49,611 nucleotides of DNA from Emmonsiellopsis sp. PD_33. Lineage: Eukaryota; Ascomycota; Eurotiomycetes; Onygenales; Ajellomycetaceae. A model generated the notes under the pieces. That model searched no databases, was not told the origin of the DNA, and saw nothing but the letters and a program-made list of their open reading frames with translations. Every line of letters starts with the position of its first letter. Position 1 is the first letter of the stretch. The stretch spans positions 1 to 49,611 of the forward strand of contig JANTQF010000258.1 in the NCBI GenBank assembly GCA_032988165.1, given 5' to 3'. Positions 21,773 to 33,065 of the stretch are shown one piece after another. Both the position numbers and the translations under genes were made by a program.

Positions 21773-22718
21773 ATGTCGAGGCTTATTGATCGCGAGCAGA
21801 CCGAGAGGCAGCGGCCGATGAAAGTGGTTGTTGCCGGGTTATGCAGGACCGGAACCATGTGTAAGTCACTTGTTTACGAGACTCTATCTATGTCTTGACT
21901 GGTCGCCAATCCCCAGTTGCGTTTTGATTTGTTCTGCTCCTGCTTTCAGTGCCATTTCTTATTCGGATTATCTCATTATAACCGGACCATTACTGAAATA
22001 GCCCACTGCAGCAATGAACATAGCCCTCCGCGAACTGGGCTTCAACACCTGTCACTTGACAGAGGACCTCAAGGATCCAAAGCGGTACTTCACGCTGTGG
22101 ACCGAGGCCATGAACTGTAATTTCTTGAACAAGGGCCGTCCGTACGGCCGAGAGGAGTTCGACCGGCTTCTGGGCGAATATGACGCCTGTCTAGACATGC
22201 CATGCTGTCTTTTCTGGAACGACCTCCATGAAGCATATCCGGACGCAAAAATCATCCTGACCCACCGTGACGTCGACTCGTGGATGGCTTCCATGCACAA
22301 AACCATCTTCCCCTACCTGGCACGGGCATCCACGCGGGTGTTGAAACTCGTTGATTTCGAGATGACGAGACCAAGCGTGATCATGATGGAGACCGCGTTC
22401 AAAGTCCTCTGCAACAACGACTATGGCGAGAAGTGCCGCCAGGCGTACATCGACCACTATGACAAGGTTCGAGCGACAGTGCCCAAGGACCGCCTGTTGG
22501 AGTTTAACTTTGGCGATGGGTGGGAACCGCTTTGTCGATTTCTGGACGTCCCTGTTCCCGACGGCCCGTTTCCAAAGACCAATTCTGCAGATATGTTCAA
22601 CAATGCGGTGGAGTCGGAGATCTCGACAATGGTGTTTGGTTCGCTTAGGTCTCTTGGCTTGTATATCGTGCCGGCTGCGGCGGTGATTGGCGCGGGGGCT
22701 TGGTTCTGGGCTGGCTGA
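21773..22718 (+). CDS. Sulfotransferase-like P-loop protein (Sulfotransferase_4 type)
   Basis: Two exons, 21773-21860 and 22012-22718. The 151-base intron (GTAAGT...CTGCAG) joins in frame and completes the nucleotide-binding loop GLCRTGTMSMNIAL near residues 21-34, giving about 264 residues. That loop resembles the 5'-phosphosulfate-binding site of sulfotransferases. A second landmark is KIILTHRDVDSWMASM, like the 3'-phosphate-binding RDP/RD segment. Database entries of this family are often mislabelled as NAD-dependent epimerases. The C-terminus LYIVPAAAVIGAGAWFWAG is hydrophobic and probably anchors the protein in a membrane. In the cluster it could sulfate a hydroxyl made by the monooxygenase. 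Sulfate transfer is inferred from the family and has not been shown for most fungal members. Confidence 0.8.
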
Positions 22719-23499
22719 GTACATGTAACTAGATCAATTCAAAGTCTTCGGTTATATTCTAACTTTTCCTTCATGCATGCGACTCGAGCCATATTTTCGG
22801 GGGCGGTTGTGTTTTCCGTAGACGCCGAGCTGAAGTCGATGCAGCTTGAATGTTGAGTTGATTACTCCGTACGGAGTACTCCTGCAATGAGATATCTACT
22901 TTGTATCACAGTGCGGGAGAACAAGGCATAGCTGAGATTACAATGACTTGCATGTATGCACTACGTGTCACTGTTCTTCACTTGTGTGCTGAGCGGCGAT
23001 CAAAAGCCAAATCCATCCCCGGGGTAGATAGATCCTCTTCGCTGCAGGGAATAGGGAAGTTTTGCACTTTCAGGATGAATGGCTCAATCTCTACCCATGA
23101 CTGATAGGCCTTTGAAAACCATCTAGCAAAGGGCTGAGCTGACTCGCATCAGTGGCATGGATATTGGCGACCAATTTTTGGATAAGTTACATAGTGGCAT
23201 TTTTGTTGGAAATCAGCATAGCTTGCGTGCCCTAGGCCCCGGTGTGACCCTTAGCAGAGCTCCGGACAAAAAGACTTGATTTTGAGACAGTACTTCTGGT
23301 ACCTCAATAGCTCATTCGGCGGAGACCGGGCACCTTAACTGTTTTTCTCCCGAAATCCATAGAGGACCGCAGTGTACAAACAAATTAGAATTATAGTTCC
23401 ATTCTCCATGACGAAGACCTCGCCCGGTATCCCTGGCGGTAACTCTCAATAGTAACTATATTCAATTCTGATATCGATAATCGACCGACAGAGGAAAGG
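22719..23499. other. Intergenic region with 16-bp palindrome and CGG-N3-CCG site
   Basis: About 780 bases between the sulfotransferase-like and monooxygenase genes. It contains the perfect palindrome TACTCCGTACGGAGTA (22863-22878). It also has a CGGAGACCG element (CGG-N3-CCG, 23320-23328), a spacing compatible with Zn2Cys6 regulators, 172 bases upstream of the monooxygenase ATG. No gene is seen. Confidence 0.5.
22863..22878. repeat. Perfect 16-bp palindrome TACTCCGTACGGAGTA
   Basis: Read directly. Half-sites of the same motif recur in intergenic DNA at 4639-4647, 25753-25760, 28659-28667 and 32811-32818. It could be a transposon end or footprint or a protein-binding site. Confidence 0.85.
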
Positions 23500-25533
23500 A
23501 TGCAGATTCTCGTGGACGAAGAAACAGTCGAAAGACAAAGCATAGTCAGCCCAACCCTTGCTCCGCCCCTCCCGCGCCGAACCCCGCTACCTTCGCCGCC
23601 GGAAGATGGTTCGGAAGCATATGAAGTGGTGATCGTTGGGGTATGTAGTTACTGAAATCAGTCGCAACAATACACAGATCCTGATAACTACTCCTAGGCC
23701 GGACCGGCAGGTCTTATGCTAAACCTCCTCCTGGCACGCTATGGACTCCCAGACAGTTCTCGTCTGTGTATCGATTCAAGCCCCCTGGCGGCGAAAGGAG
23801 GCCATGCCGATGCTGTCATGCAACGGACCATGGAGGTCTTTAAAAGCCTGGACCTGTCCGATGAGATTTGGAATCACGGCCTTCGCGGGTACCAGTTTGC
23901 GAGGTGGATCAAGGACCCCACGGCTCCCACGGGGTTCGTGAGGCAGTTCTCGCAATTGACCACCCGCGTCAAATCACGATTCAAGCCGGGTATTATCATG
24001 ATGTCACAGGGCCGGATTGAGCGTATCCTCCGAGACGACTTGAAACTATACTCGAAGAAAGGGGTAACCTGGAACTGTCGTGTGTTGGATGCGTCTATTG
24101 AAACCGGGCACGAATCCGGGTTCCCTGTAAAGGTGACCGTTGAACAGAATGGCGAAAAGCGTGTCCTGAGAACGAAGTATCTGATTGGAGCCGACGGAGC
24201 GCATTCAGTCGTACGGAAATCGATTGGTATAAACCAGGTTGGAGGGACAGATGGAGACATATGGGGCGTCACAGACATGGTTGTTGATAGCGATTTCCCC
24301 GATATCCGGAGACCTGTCCACCTAGCTTCCGCTGACCGCATTGCAACAATAATACCCCGAGAAAAGAAGAATAGCGGGGAATATCTGACTAGAGTGTATG
24401 TGCCGTTTGATAGCGACGATCCCATTGATCCGGACAACATCGAGAAGGACCAGCGTGCCCGCAGGGCTCAGATTACCCCCGAGCGCATTTTACAGCGTGT
24501 CAAAGAACTCTTCCATCCGTATTATATCCGCCCGAAATATAATCGGGTCGAATGGTGGGCAGCATATCAAATTGGGAGGCGGTACGCGGAACAGCTAGTT
24601 GCAAAAGATGACGACGGGCATTCCAGGGTCTTCCTTGTCGGCGATGGTTCGTAAAAGCTCTATAAGAAACATTACTTGATGAAAGGCTGCTAATAACGTC
24701 TAGCATGCCATACTCACTCTCCAGCACTCGGCCAGGGGATGAACGTCGCCATGATGGACTCCTATGATCTCGCCTGGAAACTTATGTATGCAATTAACGA
24801 CCTGACTCCAGAGCCAGAAAAGCTTCTGGGCACGTTTGCCCACGACCGTCATCAAAACGCCAAACGGCTTGTGAATCACGACAAGACATGGTACGAAACC
24901 AGATACCGAACCGATCCCGAAAATGATGTCACGGACGACAATTTCATGGGCGACGACATGCTCACTTTCATGGCTGGTACTTCAATTGAATATGATGAGG
25001 GTTTCTTAGTGGATGAGAAGACCGGAAGCTCGACTGGCCCGATCAACAGCTCCCGGTTTCTGTCAGGGGTGTTGCGGGAAGGCCGCCGGCTTGCCGACGT
25101 GATCATCACACGGTTTGCGGATGGAGATGTTCGCCATTCACAGGACGAGTTCCCCTCGGACGGACGGTTCCGCCTACTTGTATTTGCTTCGGATGACATT
25201 CTCTGCCCAGATGGGGTCTCCATGTCCACGCTCAAAGGAGTGTGTGGAAATATCTTGCCCTCATTCGTGCCAGGAACACTGGAGCTGGTTATCTTTGCGC
25301 CGTTCGGCTCTTTTGATTTCGAATGGGCAAATATACCGTCATGCATCAAGGAGGCGGCGGAAATGAGGCTGCATTATCTTGATGCCAAAGGATATGCCAC
25401 CTATGGCGTTGAACAGAAGGCGGGCGCCACAGTGGTGGTCCGTCCAGATGGACACATTGGGACAATTGCAAAGCTAGACGATACGGATAAACCGCGTAGA
25501 TATTTGGAGGGATGCTTGCAGAAGGGCGTATAG
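23500..25533 (+). CDS. FAD-dependent aromatic monooxygenase (phenol 2-monooxygenase type)
   Basis: Three exons: 23500-23640, 23698-24646 and 24704-25533. Introns of 57 bases each; the second has the weaker donor GTTCGT but a CTAAT branch. Joined product about 639 residues, normal for phenol hydroxylases. The exon 1/2 join creates the FAD Rossmann motif VVIVGAGPAGLML (about 43-55). A DG motif appears as YLIGADGAHSVVRKSIG, and the second join creates GDACHTHSPALGQGMNVAMMD (from about 362), the flavin-ribityl-binding GD motif. The C-terminal part fits the thioredoxin-like domain of phenol hydroxylases. It should hydroxylate an aromatic ring ortho to a hydroxyl or amino group using NADPH and O2. 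Its presence argues for an aromatic cluster product. Confidence 0.93.
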
Positions 25534-26277
25534 ATGTCAAGATCCCTATTCCTATTGCATGTCGTTGGTAGAGCATGCTGGTGACTTTTCTCTGGTTTCT
25601 ACAGACTCGGTCACTCGGAGTAAAAGAATAGTATTGTCTGGGATTAGTTCGGATATTTCCCGGGCCGATATTAGTTAGTTAGTTAACAAAACTATTTAAC
25701 CAACTTATTTATTAGCCCCTGAGACATCAACCTCTCATCTCGGCTTGATGACACTCCGTATGGTCGGAGAAGAATAATAATTTCCTAAGTGATCACTGCC
25801 ACATAAGATGCTCTGCTCAATGCTCATTGCCTTCTCGGCATCCGCAAGCCAACAATCCTGCCAAATCAAAACCAGGTGCAAGCCAACTTGTGCATTAAAC
25901 AAATCCAGCCAGCCGCATCATTGGTTTTACTTTTGGGATCACCAGATTGGCAGATCCTGCCCGATCCATGTCTATGGGAACACGAATGCTCTTGAGACTT
26001 GTGGCGCTTCTGGGGGCTTGAGATCTACCCGTCGGTCAGCCTACATTCTCAAATTTGGGCATGTTCGGAGGATGAACAGGGGCAAAAGGCCAATGGGAGT
26101 TGTGCGATGGGCTTCGTTCTCCAAAGCAACTCATTCGATCCTCATAAATGCCCATCCCGGGGTTCCCGCAGGTTTCTGGGTCATCTTGAACACTCTTGCA
26201 GTTGTGTGAATTGCCAGAGCTCATGGTGAGCTTCACACTCCTACCGATATTTCCTATCTATGTTAACGATATTGATA
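25534..26277. other. Intergenic region between monooxygenase and transporter
   Basis: About 740 bases. An ACTCCGTA half-site lies at 25753-25760. A 133-codon frame (25808-26209) has no recognisable domain and conflicts with a shorter one in another frame, so I do not call it. It probably holds the transporter promoter. Confidence 0.4.
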
Positions 26278-28160
26278 ATGGCCGCCAATATCAACTCCGG
26301 TAACGACAGTGAGACAACGCCATTGTTAAGGGAAAGCCTCCACCAAGATCAACAATATGACTCTCGGTCAAACCACTCTCATCCGACGACAATTCAAAGT
26401 CCAGTGTCTTCAACGTTTTCTAGCGATAGCACTGATCCATCCGCTTCATTCTTGACCCGAACACCAACACCATATTCTGATCACAACGATGGGTTCAAGG
26501 CCTGCCTTGGAGCTGGGGGTAATAATGAGCGTCATCAGAATACACATTTCATCGCGATTACGCCGTCAAAGTTTTGGGTGATATTTGGAAGCATCCTACT
26601 ATCCATCATCCTAGCATTTTTCGACGGCTCTATCTTGGAATCTATCCATCCCGTCATCTCGTCGCATTTCCACGTCGCCAACTCCGCTTCCTGGTTATCC
26701 ACCGGCTTCCTGTTAACTTGCACCGTGTTTCAGCCGGTTTTTGGGCAAGTGTCAGATATTTTCGGCAGACGGCTCCCCTACCTCGTTTCCATCGGCATAT
26801 TCTTTATATCGACGGTTTGGTGCGGTCTCGCGTGGAACTTTGCCAGCTTCCTTGCCGCACGCCTTCTCTGTGGTATTGGGGCCAGCGGAGTTACGTCCTT
26901 AGGGGCCATCATTTGCTCGGATCTGATTTATATCGAACACCGGGGAATATATCAGTCCTATATTGGTATTGCCTACGGCCTTGGGAACTGTCTCGGGCTG
27001 GCATTTGGTGGCCTTATTGCCGATTCACTCGGCTGGCGAGCCGCATTTTGGATACAGCTCCCGATGCTGGCAGTTCTATTCATCGCCACGTACGTTTCGT
27101 TGCCATCAAAGTTAGGGCCTCAATTAGCAAAGGAACGTAACATCGGTATCAGAGAAGCATTTGCAACTCTTGACATTGCCGGCTCCGTTCTGTTAGTGAT
27201 CGGTGCAACAGCCCTGATGCTAGGTCTAAATTTGGGCGGCAATGTTTTCCCCTGGAAACATCCGCTTGTGATATCTTCCCTGGTTGCATTCTGCCTGGTT
27301 TCCTTTCCTTTCATAAGAACAGAACGATCAGCAACGAACCCTGCGATACCATTGCAACTTCTGAAGGAAGCACCACATGCAAACTTGATACTGGGCAATT
27401 TTCTCGCCGGTGCTTCTATCAACACAATCCTATTCAATGCGCCACTGTTTTTCCAGGCAGTCAAGTTGGAATCGCCCACCACATCCGGATTACGTCTTCT
27501 TCCAGCATCTGCTGGGCTTATGGGTACTAGTTTGCTTGCCGGTATCGTCATCAACAAAACCCGCCAAATGAAGCCCTCACTCCTTCTAGGGACTTTTTGG
27601 CTGATTGCCAGCTGTGCCTGCTCTGCGATGCTTAGCATCCAGACACCAAGTTGGGTGTCCATGACGTTTATCGCCATGTCAGCGTTCAGCCAGGGCTTCC
27701 TGTTCCCAGCGACCATGATGGCCGTCCTCTCAACCAACTCTCAAGAAGATCAGGCGGTAGTAACCACCACCCTTTCTCTTTTCCGTTCCCTAGGATGGGT
27801 ATTGGGAGTGGCTGCCAGTAGTTTAGTGCTCCAGAATTCTTTGGGGATTCTCCTCCATCAAATGGTTACAGGCCCTGACAAGGCGGATATAATTCTACGC
27901 GTCCGAAAGTCGATCACTGCGATATCGCAACTTGATAAGGCCTATAGACTACAAGGTACAGCATTCCTGCATTCCTTCTTCGACTCTTCCCCCCTAATTT
28001 ACATGTATCATCTGGCTAACGTGCCTTTTCAAAAACTATAGTTGTTGGTGCCTACGAAAATGCCCTTCGTATCACCTTCTGTTCAAGTTTAATATGGGCA
28101 TTTCTGGTCTTAATCCTCGTTATACCCCTTAGATTGCCGCGTCTCGGACGTAAAGGTTGA
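26278..28160 (+). CDS. MFS transporter (DHA2/Vba-like), probable metabolite exporter
   Basis: Two exons, 26278-27955 and 28042-28160. The 86-base intron (GTACAG...CTATAG) joins in frame and replaces a false early stop at 28041 with a final span (LIWAFLVLILVIPL) and a basic tail. About 598 residues. Motif A of the major facilitator superfamily is visible as GQVSDIFGRR (about 156-165), preceded by SWLSTGFLL, the hallmark spacing of 14-span drug/H+ antiporters. The cytoplasmic N-terminus contains ETTPLL (about 12-17), an [DE]xxxL[LI] dileucine signal that in the yeast vacuolar transporter family goes with vacuolar sorting. Destination could therefore be the vacuole instead of the plasma membrane. 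In the cluster it likely exports or stores the product. An upstream in-frame ATG at 26260 would add six residues. Confidence 0.9.
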
Positions 28161-29328
28161 TTGGTCACCCTCGATGGAAAAGGAAACAATGTTGTTGTCC
28201 AAAATAAACCAATGTATATTATTTCTCGGGTTGTATAGATAGATTAGGTGACAGTATTCTTAAAACCACAAAACAGACTCTCCAAAGAATTCCAAATTTT
28301 CCACTTGCTCGAATCACACGAAATTTCCTAAAACGGGAGCTATCCAGAAACAGGCCTCCCACCACGTCAATGGAGCTTGAGCTTAGGCTGCAGGCCACCT
28401 TTGTGTTCCCATCATTCATTGGAATCATTTTCCTTCCGCTCTTATCTTTCAAGTTACCCCGCTAATCTGCTGTAACCGATTTCAATCGCCCCAGTATTCA
28501 CGCCGCAGCTGCATATTCGGCGCAGGAGATGAGGGGCAAATCGTCTGATTGATCCGAGGGTTTAAGGCGATACAGCATGCAGAATGCAGGCGAGTGCTGA
28601 CAGCTGCAAATGCTGCCCGCTGGTTCGGGATGATCGCGGCTTACTTTACAAAGTATGTTACGGAGTATTGTCCGCAATGATTACTAGTATGCAGGTGATT
28701 CCCTCGGGGTCTGGGTCTAGGTCTTCGTGATGGAAAGGCCACTGCGAGGCTTCAACCCGATAGGACTGCACATACACGTTGAAGAGGCGCCAAAATAAGT
28801 GGTGCGACTAGTTCGATCTACGAAAACTGCAATTCGACTCGGTATTGAGACGAAGCTAGAAAAGGACGCCGGCATGTGTGGCTGGCTATCATTTTTCCTG
28901 CAGAAGTCTGTTCAGCTCCACTGCATCACTGGTGATAATTGCCAGCACTCTTCAGCTAGGGCTTTTGAAAGCATTTGGCGTTCATCGCATCTCACCAATG
29001 ACGTGCCAACATGTTCCCCAAAATAAGGTCAGTCGTTATTTAAATCGGTTCATGCAATCAAGGGGAAATGCGAATTACTTGGAGAAAAACCACCAGCAGC
29101 ATACAATGTCCTGAATTTTGAGGCTCGGCTGATCGAAAGGCGTCGGGGATGCCGAAAAACTGTCAATGTCATTCCCCAGGAATGACTCTGGGGATAGTAT
29201 CCCCCCAGAGGAATACCTAGTGATGATTTACAACCCCTTCATTCAGCCAACTACCTCCCAACCAAGTGACTTACACTGCCACTGAACATTTCCCTCTCAC
29301 CAAAAAACAAACTCCACCCACCACAACA
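28161..29328. other. Intergenic region upstream of the methyltransferase
   Basis: About 1.17 kb without a supportable gene. Frames are 78 codons or shorter. TACGGAGTA occurs at 28659-28667. Two dyads lie 119-158 bases upstream of the methyltransferase start and are listed separately. Confidence 0.5.
29171..29210. promoter_or_regulatory. Two adjacent dyads upstream of the methyltransferase
   Basis: ATTCC-CCA-GGAAT at 29171-29183 is a perfect dyad. It is followed by CTCTGGGGATA and TATCCCCCCAGAG (29186-29210), an inverted pair with a one-base centre and a two-base bulge. They lie about 120-160 bases upstream of the ATG, a usual position for regulator sites. No known factor is assigned. Confidence 0.4.
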
Positions 29329-30264
29329 ATGGCGGCCACTGAAAACACAGAAGTCCGCAAGAGCTCTCTCTACGACTCGAAATACCTCGCCGAATACTAC
29401 GACCTCTGGGCCGAGAAGAATTCCAGCATCTTGGACATGAAGGATGGCTCGCGCATCTATACCTCCATTTTGAAGCAGGCCCTACCGGCTCGTTCTCCAG
29501 AGCCATCCCCCGAGAATCCGTTCGTCATTCTTGATATTGGCACGGGCACCGGCCGGGTTCTTGTCAATATTTCCAACGACGCTGAGAGGGACGGCATCAG
29601 TCTGTCAAACACCGAGCTCATAGGGGTGGACAACGCACCAGCAATGCTGGAGCGGGCTAAAAGCGCCCAAAGCCAAACTCCGAGCATGGCATCAGTTGGC
29701 AATATAGTGTGGGCGTTAGGAGAGGCGGCAACCGTAGCATCGCTCCCTGCTCTCAAGAATTATGCTGGTCGGGTCGACCTGGTCATTTTCGCCGCTGGCA
29801 GTATCAGTCACCTAACCGGCCCTGATGAGCCGCTACGGTTTTTTCAACAGTTAGCTCTCCTGCTTCGCCCGGGCTCCGGGAGAGCATATACCCCTATCGT
29901 CAATACTGGGATCACCAAACGATCCATCACCGAGGAACCCAAGGGTGAAAAGAGGCTGGTGGACTTGGCAGCCGTCCAGATCCTCCCGAGCAAGATGTTC
30001 CCAAACGTCATCTACAAGAAAGGTGGTGTCGATGAGTCGAAGGAAGAAGGGGCTATAAAAACGCGCTACCACAACTTCCATGTTCTGCGGCAGGAAGGTT
30101 CTGAAGCGGAGGAAAATGTAATTGCGGAGTATAGGGTAGAATTTGTTGTGCGTCTGTGGCAGGAGCCTGAATTATTGGAATGGTTTAACGAGGCCGGGTT
30201 GGAATGTGTTGATGCTTCCCTTGGGATGCATGATACCCTTTATGTCTTGAAAGTGCAGGGCTAG
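29329..30264 (+). CDS. SAM-dependent methyltransferase, class I
   Basis: A single-exon gene of 311 residues from ATG 29329, chosen over the upstream frame opening because AACAATGGCG is a good fungal start context. Motif I is FVILDIGTGTGRV (about 65-77), followed by an acidic residue after strand 2 in LIGVDNAPAMLERA and a strand-4 segment VDLVIFAAGSISHL. This is the Methyltransf_25/11-like fold. Substrate is not readable: O-, N- or C-methylation are all possible. As the last gene of the co-oriented run it probably decorates the product of the A-T-R enzyme and monooxygenase. The sequence is complete, with no frame break. Confidence 0.88.
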   Translation: MAATENTEVRKSSLYDSKYLAEYYDLWAEKNSSILDMKDGSRIYTSILKQALPARSPEPSPENPFVILDIGTGTGRVLVNISNDAERDGISLSNTELIGVDNAPAMLERAKSAQSQTPSMASVGNIVWALGEAATVASLPALKNYAGRVDLVIFAAGSISHLTGPDEPLRFFQQLALLLRPGSGRAYTPIVNTGITKRSITEEPKGEKRLVDLAAVQILPSKMFPNVIYKKGGVDESKEEGAIKTRYHNFHVLRQEGSEAEENVIAEYRVEFVVRLWQEPELLEWFNEAGLECVDASLGMHDTLYVLKVQG

Positions 30265-33065
30265 AATATATTCGAGTGGCAGTGTCCAGGAGGGAATATT
30301 TCCGCTTCTACTGAGGACAGTTATTCTGTGATTTGGCGGTCGTTCTATTTCCCTAAGCTAGGGACATCTCCCCGCGGACCCCTCTCATTCATTTAACCCC
30401 CTCAGTGATAGCACGGATGCACTGTAGTTAGCAATTTCTACAACCACATATTGGCACCAGCTACTTTCCACCTCTACATGAAACTTATCGGCCCCCACAA
30501 CGGCGTAGACATTCGTAAAACTATCCGAGCGCACTTATGTATATCATGCTAGTTGTCTGCGTCTAGAAGAACAAATATCCTTCACGGTTGCTTTGAAGAA
30601 GATAAGACCAGCTGACAGATAACCATCGAGGGTTACCATAGGAATTCGAAATTATCGATACTATAGACAGGTAGTCTACCCCAATCATGGAGTTTATCCA
30701 GGTATCACAGAAACTATCAACAGTCCATTGGCAGTAAAAGGGGTGGAGGAGGATATTTACAGTATGAAATGGGCATGGTAACAGTAGGTATGTAAAACTC
30801 TAAGCAGGAATCAACCACTATTCCTAAGTTCCCAAACGTTTTAAAACAGAAGCCAACATAGCACATGCAATACAGTAAAACTATTAGGTTACTACTGAAA
30901 CACACCTATATCTAGCTATTCCATGCCAATACTATCCATACTGTGCACTGTGGAGTATTGCATAGGACATCCAGCTAGGTCCTAATCATTGTAACATTAA
31001 TATCTACTGAGATCCGAGCTAGGTATAACGATATTCTAATATTAAATCATTTAAGTGTACCAGTATTATGGGCTGCTTTTGGACGGTCTATTTTAAAAAT
31101 AATAATGGTTTCTCACTTTGTATTGAGAAAAGGTGACAGATAATCAAGGAAAGACTTGCAAGTTTCTTTTCACTGATATATCTCATGATTATACATGTAA
31201 ATGCATTAATCATATCTATCAAGTGGAAGGTCATGTTGGATGTTTGCCTAGGGTTAGATGTAGAAAATATAAGCTTGGCAGGTTCCATTAGTTTAATCGA
31301 CTTTAGGTTTTCATGTGACTAACCTTAAAGCGAATAAGGTCACGATTTCCTGTTTTAAAGTGGGGCTGCTAATACAAAAGAAGTTAGAACTAGTAATGCT
31401 GATATTTTGTTATTTTTTACAACTAAACTCTTGAACGGTTCGCCTTGCACTCTTGTTTTGGCAAATTCTCATGTCTTTAGCTGGACCGGCTGGATTTTTC
31501 CATTGCTCCACGCATCTCGATACATTACAGGCTTCCAAAGGGGTGGGCATGATACCAAGGAGCAGCCAGATACATGACGAAATCCAGCCTCAACGGCGAT
31601 GGCTTGCTCATCAGACCCCCGATCCGGGCGTATGCGCCAACGAGTCAAGCAGGCTTGATGGGAAGATGTTGCTGAAGCCCCTTCCTAAAGCAGACTCCAT
31701 TTTCTACATAACAGGTTCCATGCTCTCTTAATCCACAAAATATAGCCAAATAGATATTAAAAAGCCATCTGAGTGTCCCTGGATAACCTACTATCAGCAA
31801 GACAGCAAGTTGCTAATAAGAAAACTGATAGGTTAGTAAAGAATGGAATCTTGCTGGTTTTCACATCTCCAGCACGCATTTGAAGAGAATGTTGAGATGC
31901 AAAATTCACACAGTATAGTTCATAGGCCTGGTTACTAGTAACATCTAAAATAGTCTACCAGTAAAACATCTGTATGCTATGCCATTCATATACTACTTAG
32001 CATATAATGTAGAGCTGCAGGATCTGAAGAGACATACATGTCATCAGTACAGAGTTAAAGGAAATGGAAAAAGTGTGGGTTGCATGACAGCACTGACATA
32101 ACCTCTAGTTAGAATGGGAACAAAAGTCTGCTCTCTACCATCATCCTTATTCTTCTCTGGTTTTTCTTGCATCATACCAGTGGTATAGCACTTGCTCTCC
32201 GACCATGTCTCCGTAGCTCCAGCATTGAAAGTAGTGGTAAGCTTTTCAACTCCCAAGTCCATACTAAAGACAAAGGAACTAGAAACCTCAGCAGTATGGC
32301 AGCATGGCATGCTCCGTCACCACACTTGGAGAGATAAAATGGAACCTCCTGTCTATATTCATATTCATAGTACTCTTTGACCTCACAGTAGGTTTTGCAC
32401 AGAATGAACAAAATCAGCCACATGTACCTCCTAAATAGAATGTTCACCTTCCAGGAAAGGAGTAACTTATAACTCTCCTACCAGTGTTCAGGCCAAAGAC
32501 TAATGTACACAGGCCATCCTCATCCATCTTATATTTATACTGGTAATTATATTTATTTGAGCTTCTGGTGGTTTACTAGTAGTACTCAATCTCAATATAG
32601 TGAGTAGTACGGACTTCCTAACCGCTAGAAAACTCCACAAGAAGCAGTTCACTGTAATCAGTGTTAAATCATGTGCTATTTTGGGGGTTGAAACTCAAAC
32701 CAGGCTTAATGAGATAGTGGGAATAGTTTAAAGGGTTTAACGCCAGCAATGTTATTATTAGTTGAGTTACCTGGCGGAAAACCTACAAGATTAACTGGCT
32801 AGTTAACTAGTACGGAGTCGTCGAAGCCGAGTGCACTAAATAACAGCTCAGCTGAACTGGAGCCTGGCAAAGCCCCCCCAGAAAATTCAATGACGACGCC
32901 AACTTCTCCTCAAGAGTCAGGAGCCTGTTGTGTCCTGTCTTTCCTATATGAAGGCCGGCATCCGTTCGTGCTGGAGAACACGTTGAAAATTCCACTTCTC
33001 TTCTAGCCAGCTTCCAAACCAAAGACCACACTTCTTTATACATTTCCGTCTCGCAGGCGCTCCAA
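30265..33065. other. AT-rich gene desert bordering the cluster
   Basis: About 2.8 kb, visibly rich in A, T and TpA steps, with short interrupted frames. This is consistent with old repeat or gene DNA decayed by C-to-T mutation (RIP-like), but no index was computed. No transposon end is recognised. A TACGGAGT half-site lies at 32811-32818. A possible broken gene at 32044-32447 is listed separately. The desert marks a natural right border of the cluster. Confidence 0.5.
32044..32447 (-). pseudogene. Possible broken gene for a small secreted-type protein
   Basis: Two minus-strand frames meet near 32290-32310 and together read like one protein. The upstream frame has a hydrophobic start (LILFILCKTYCEVKEYYEYE) and Cys-containing sequence up to SKCGDGACHAA. 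The downstream frame continues from about TAEVSSSFVFSMDLG to the stop at 32044. A one-base shift lies between them. The surroundings are decayed AT-rich DNA, which favours a pseudogene over an intron. No family is assigned. Confidence 0.3.
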
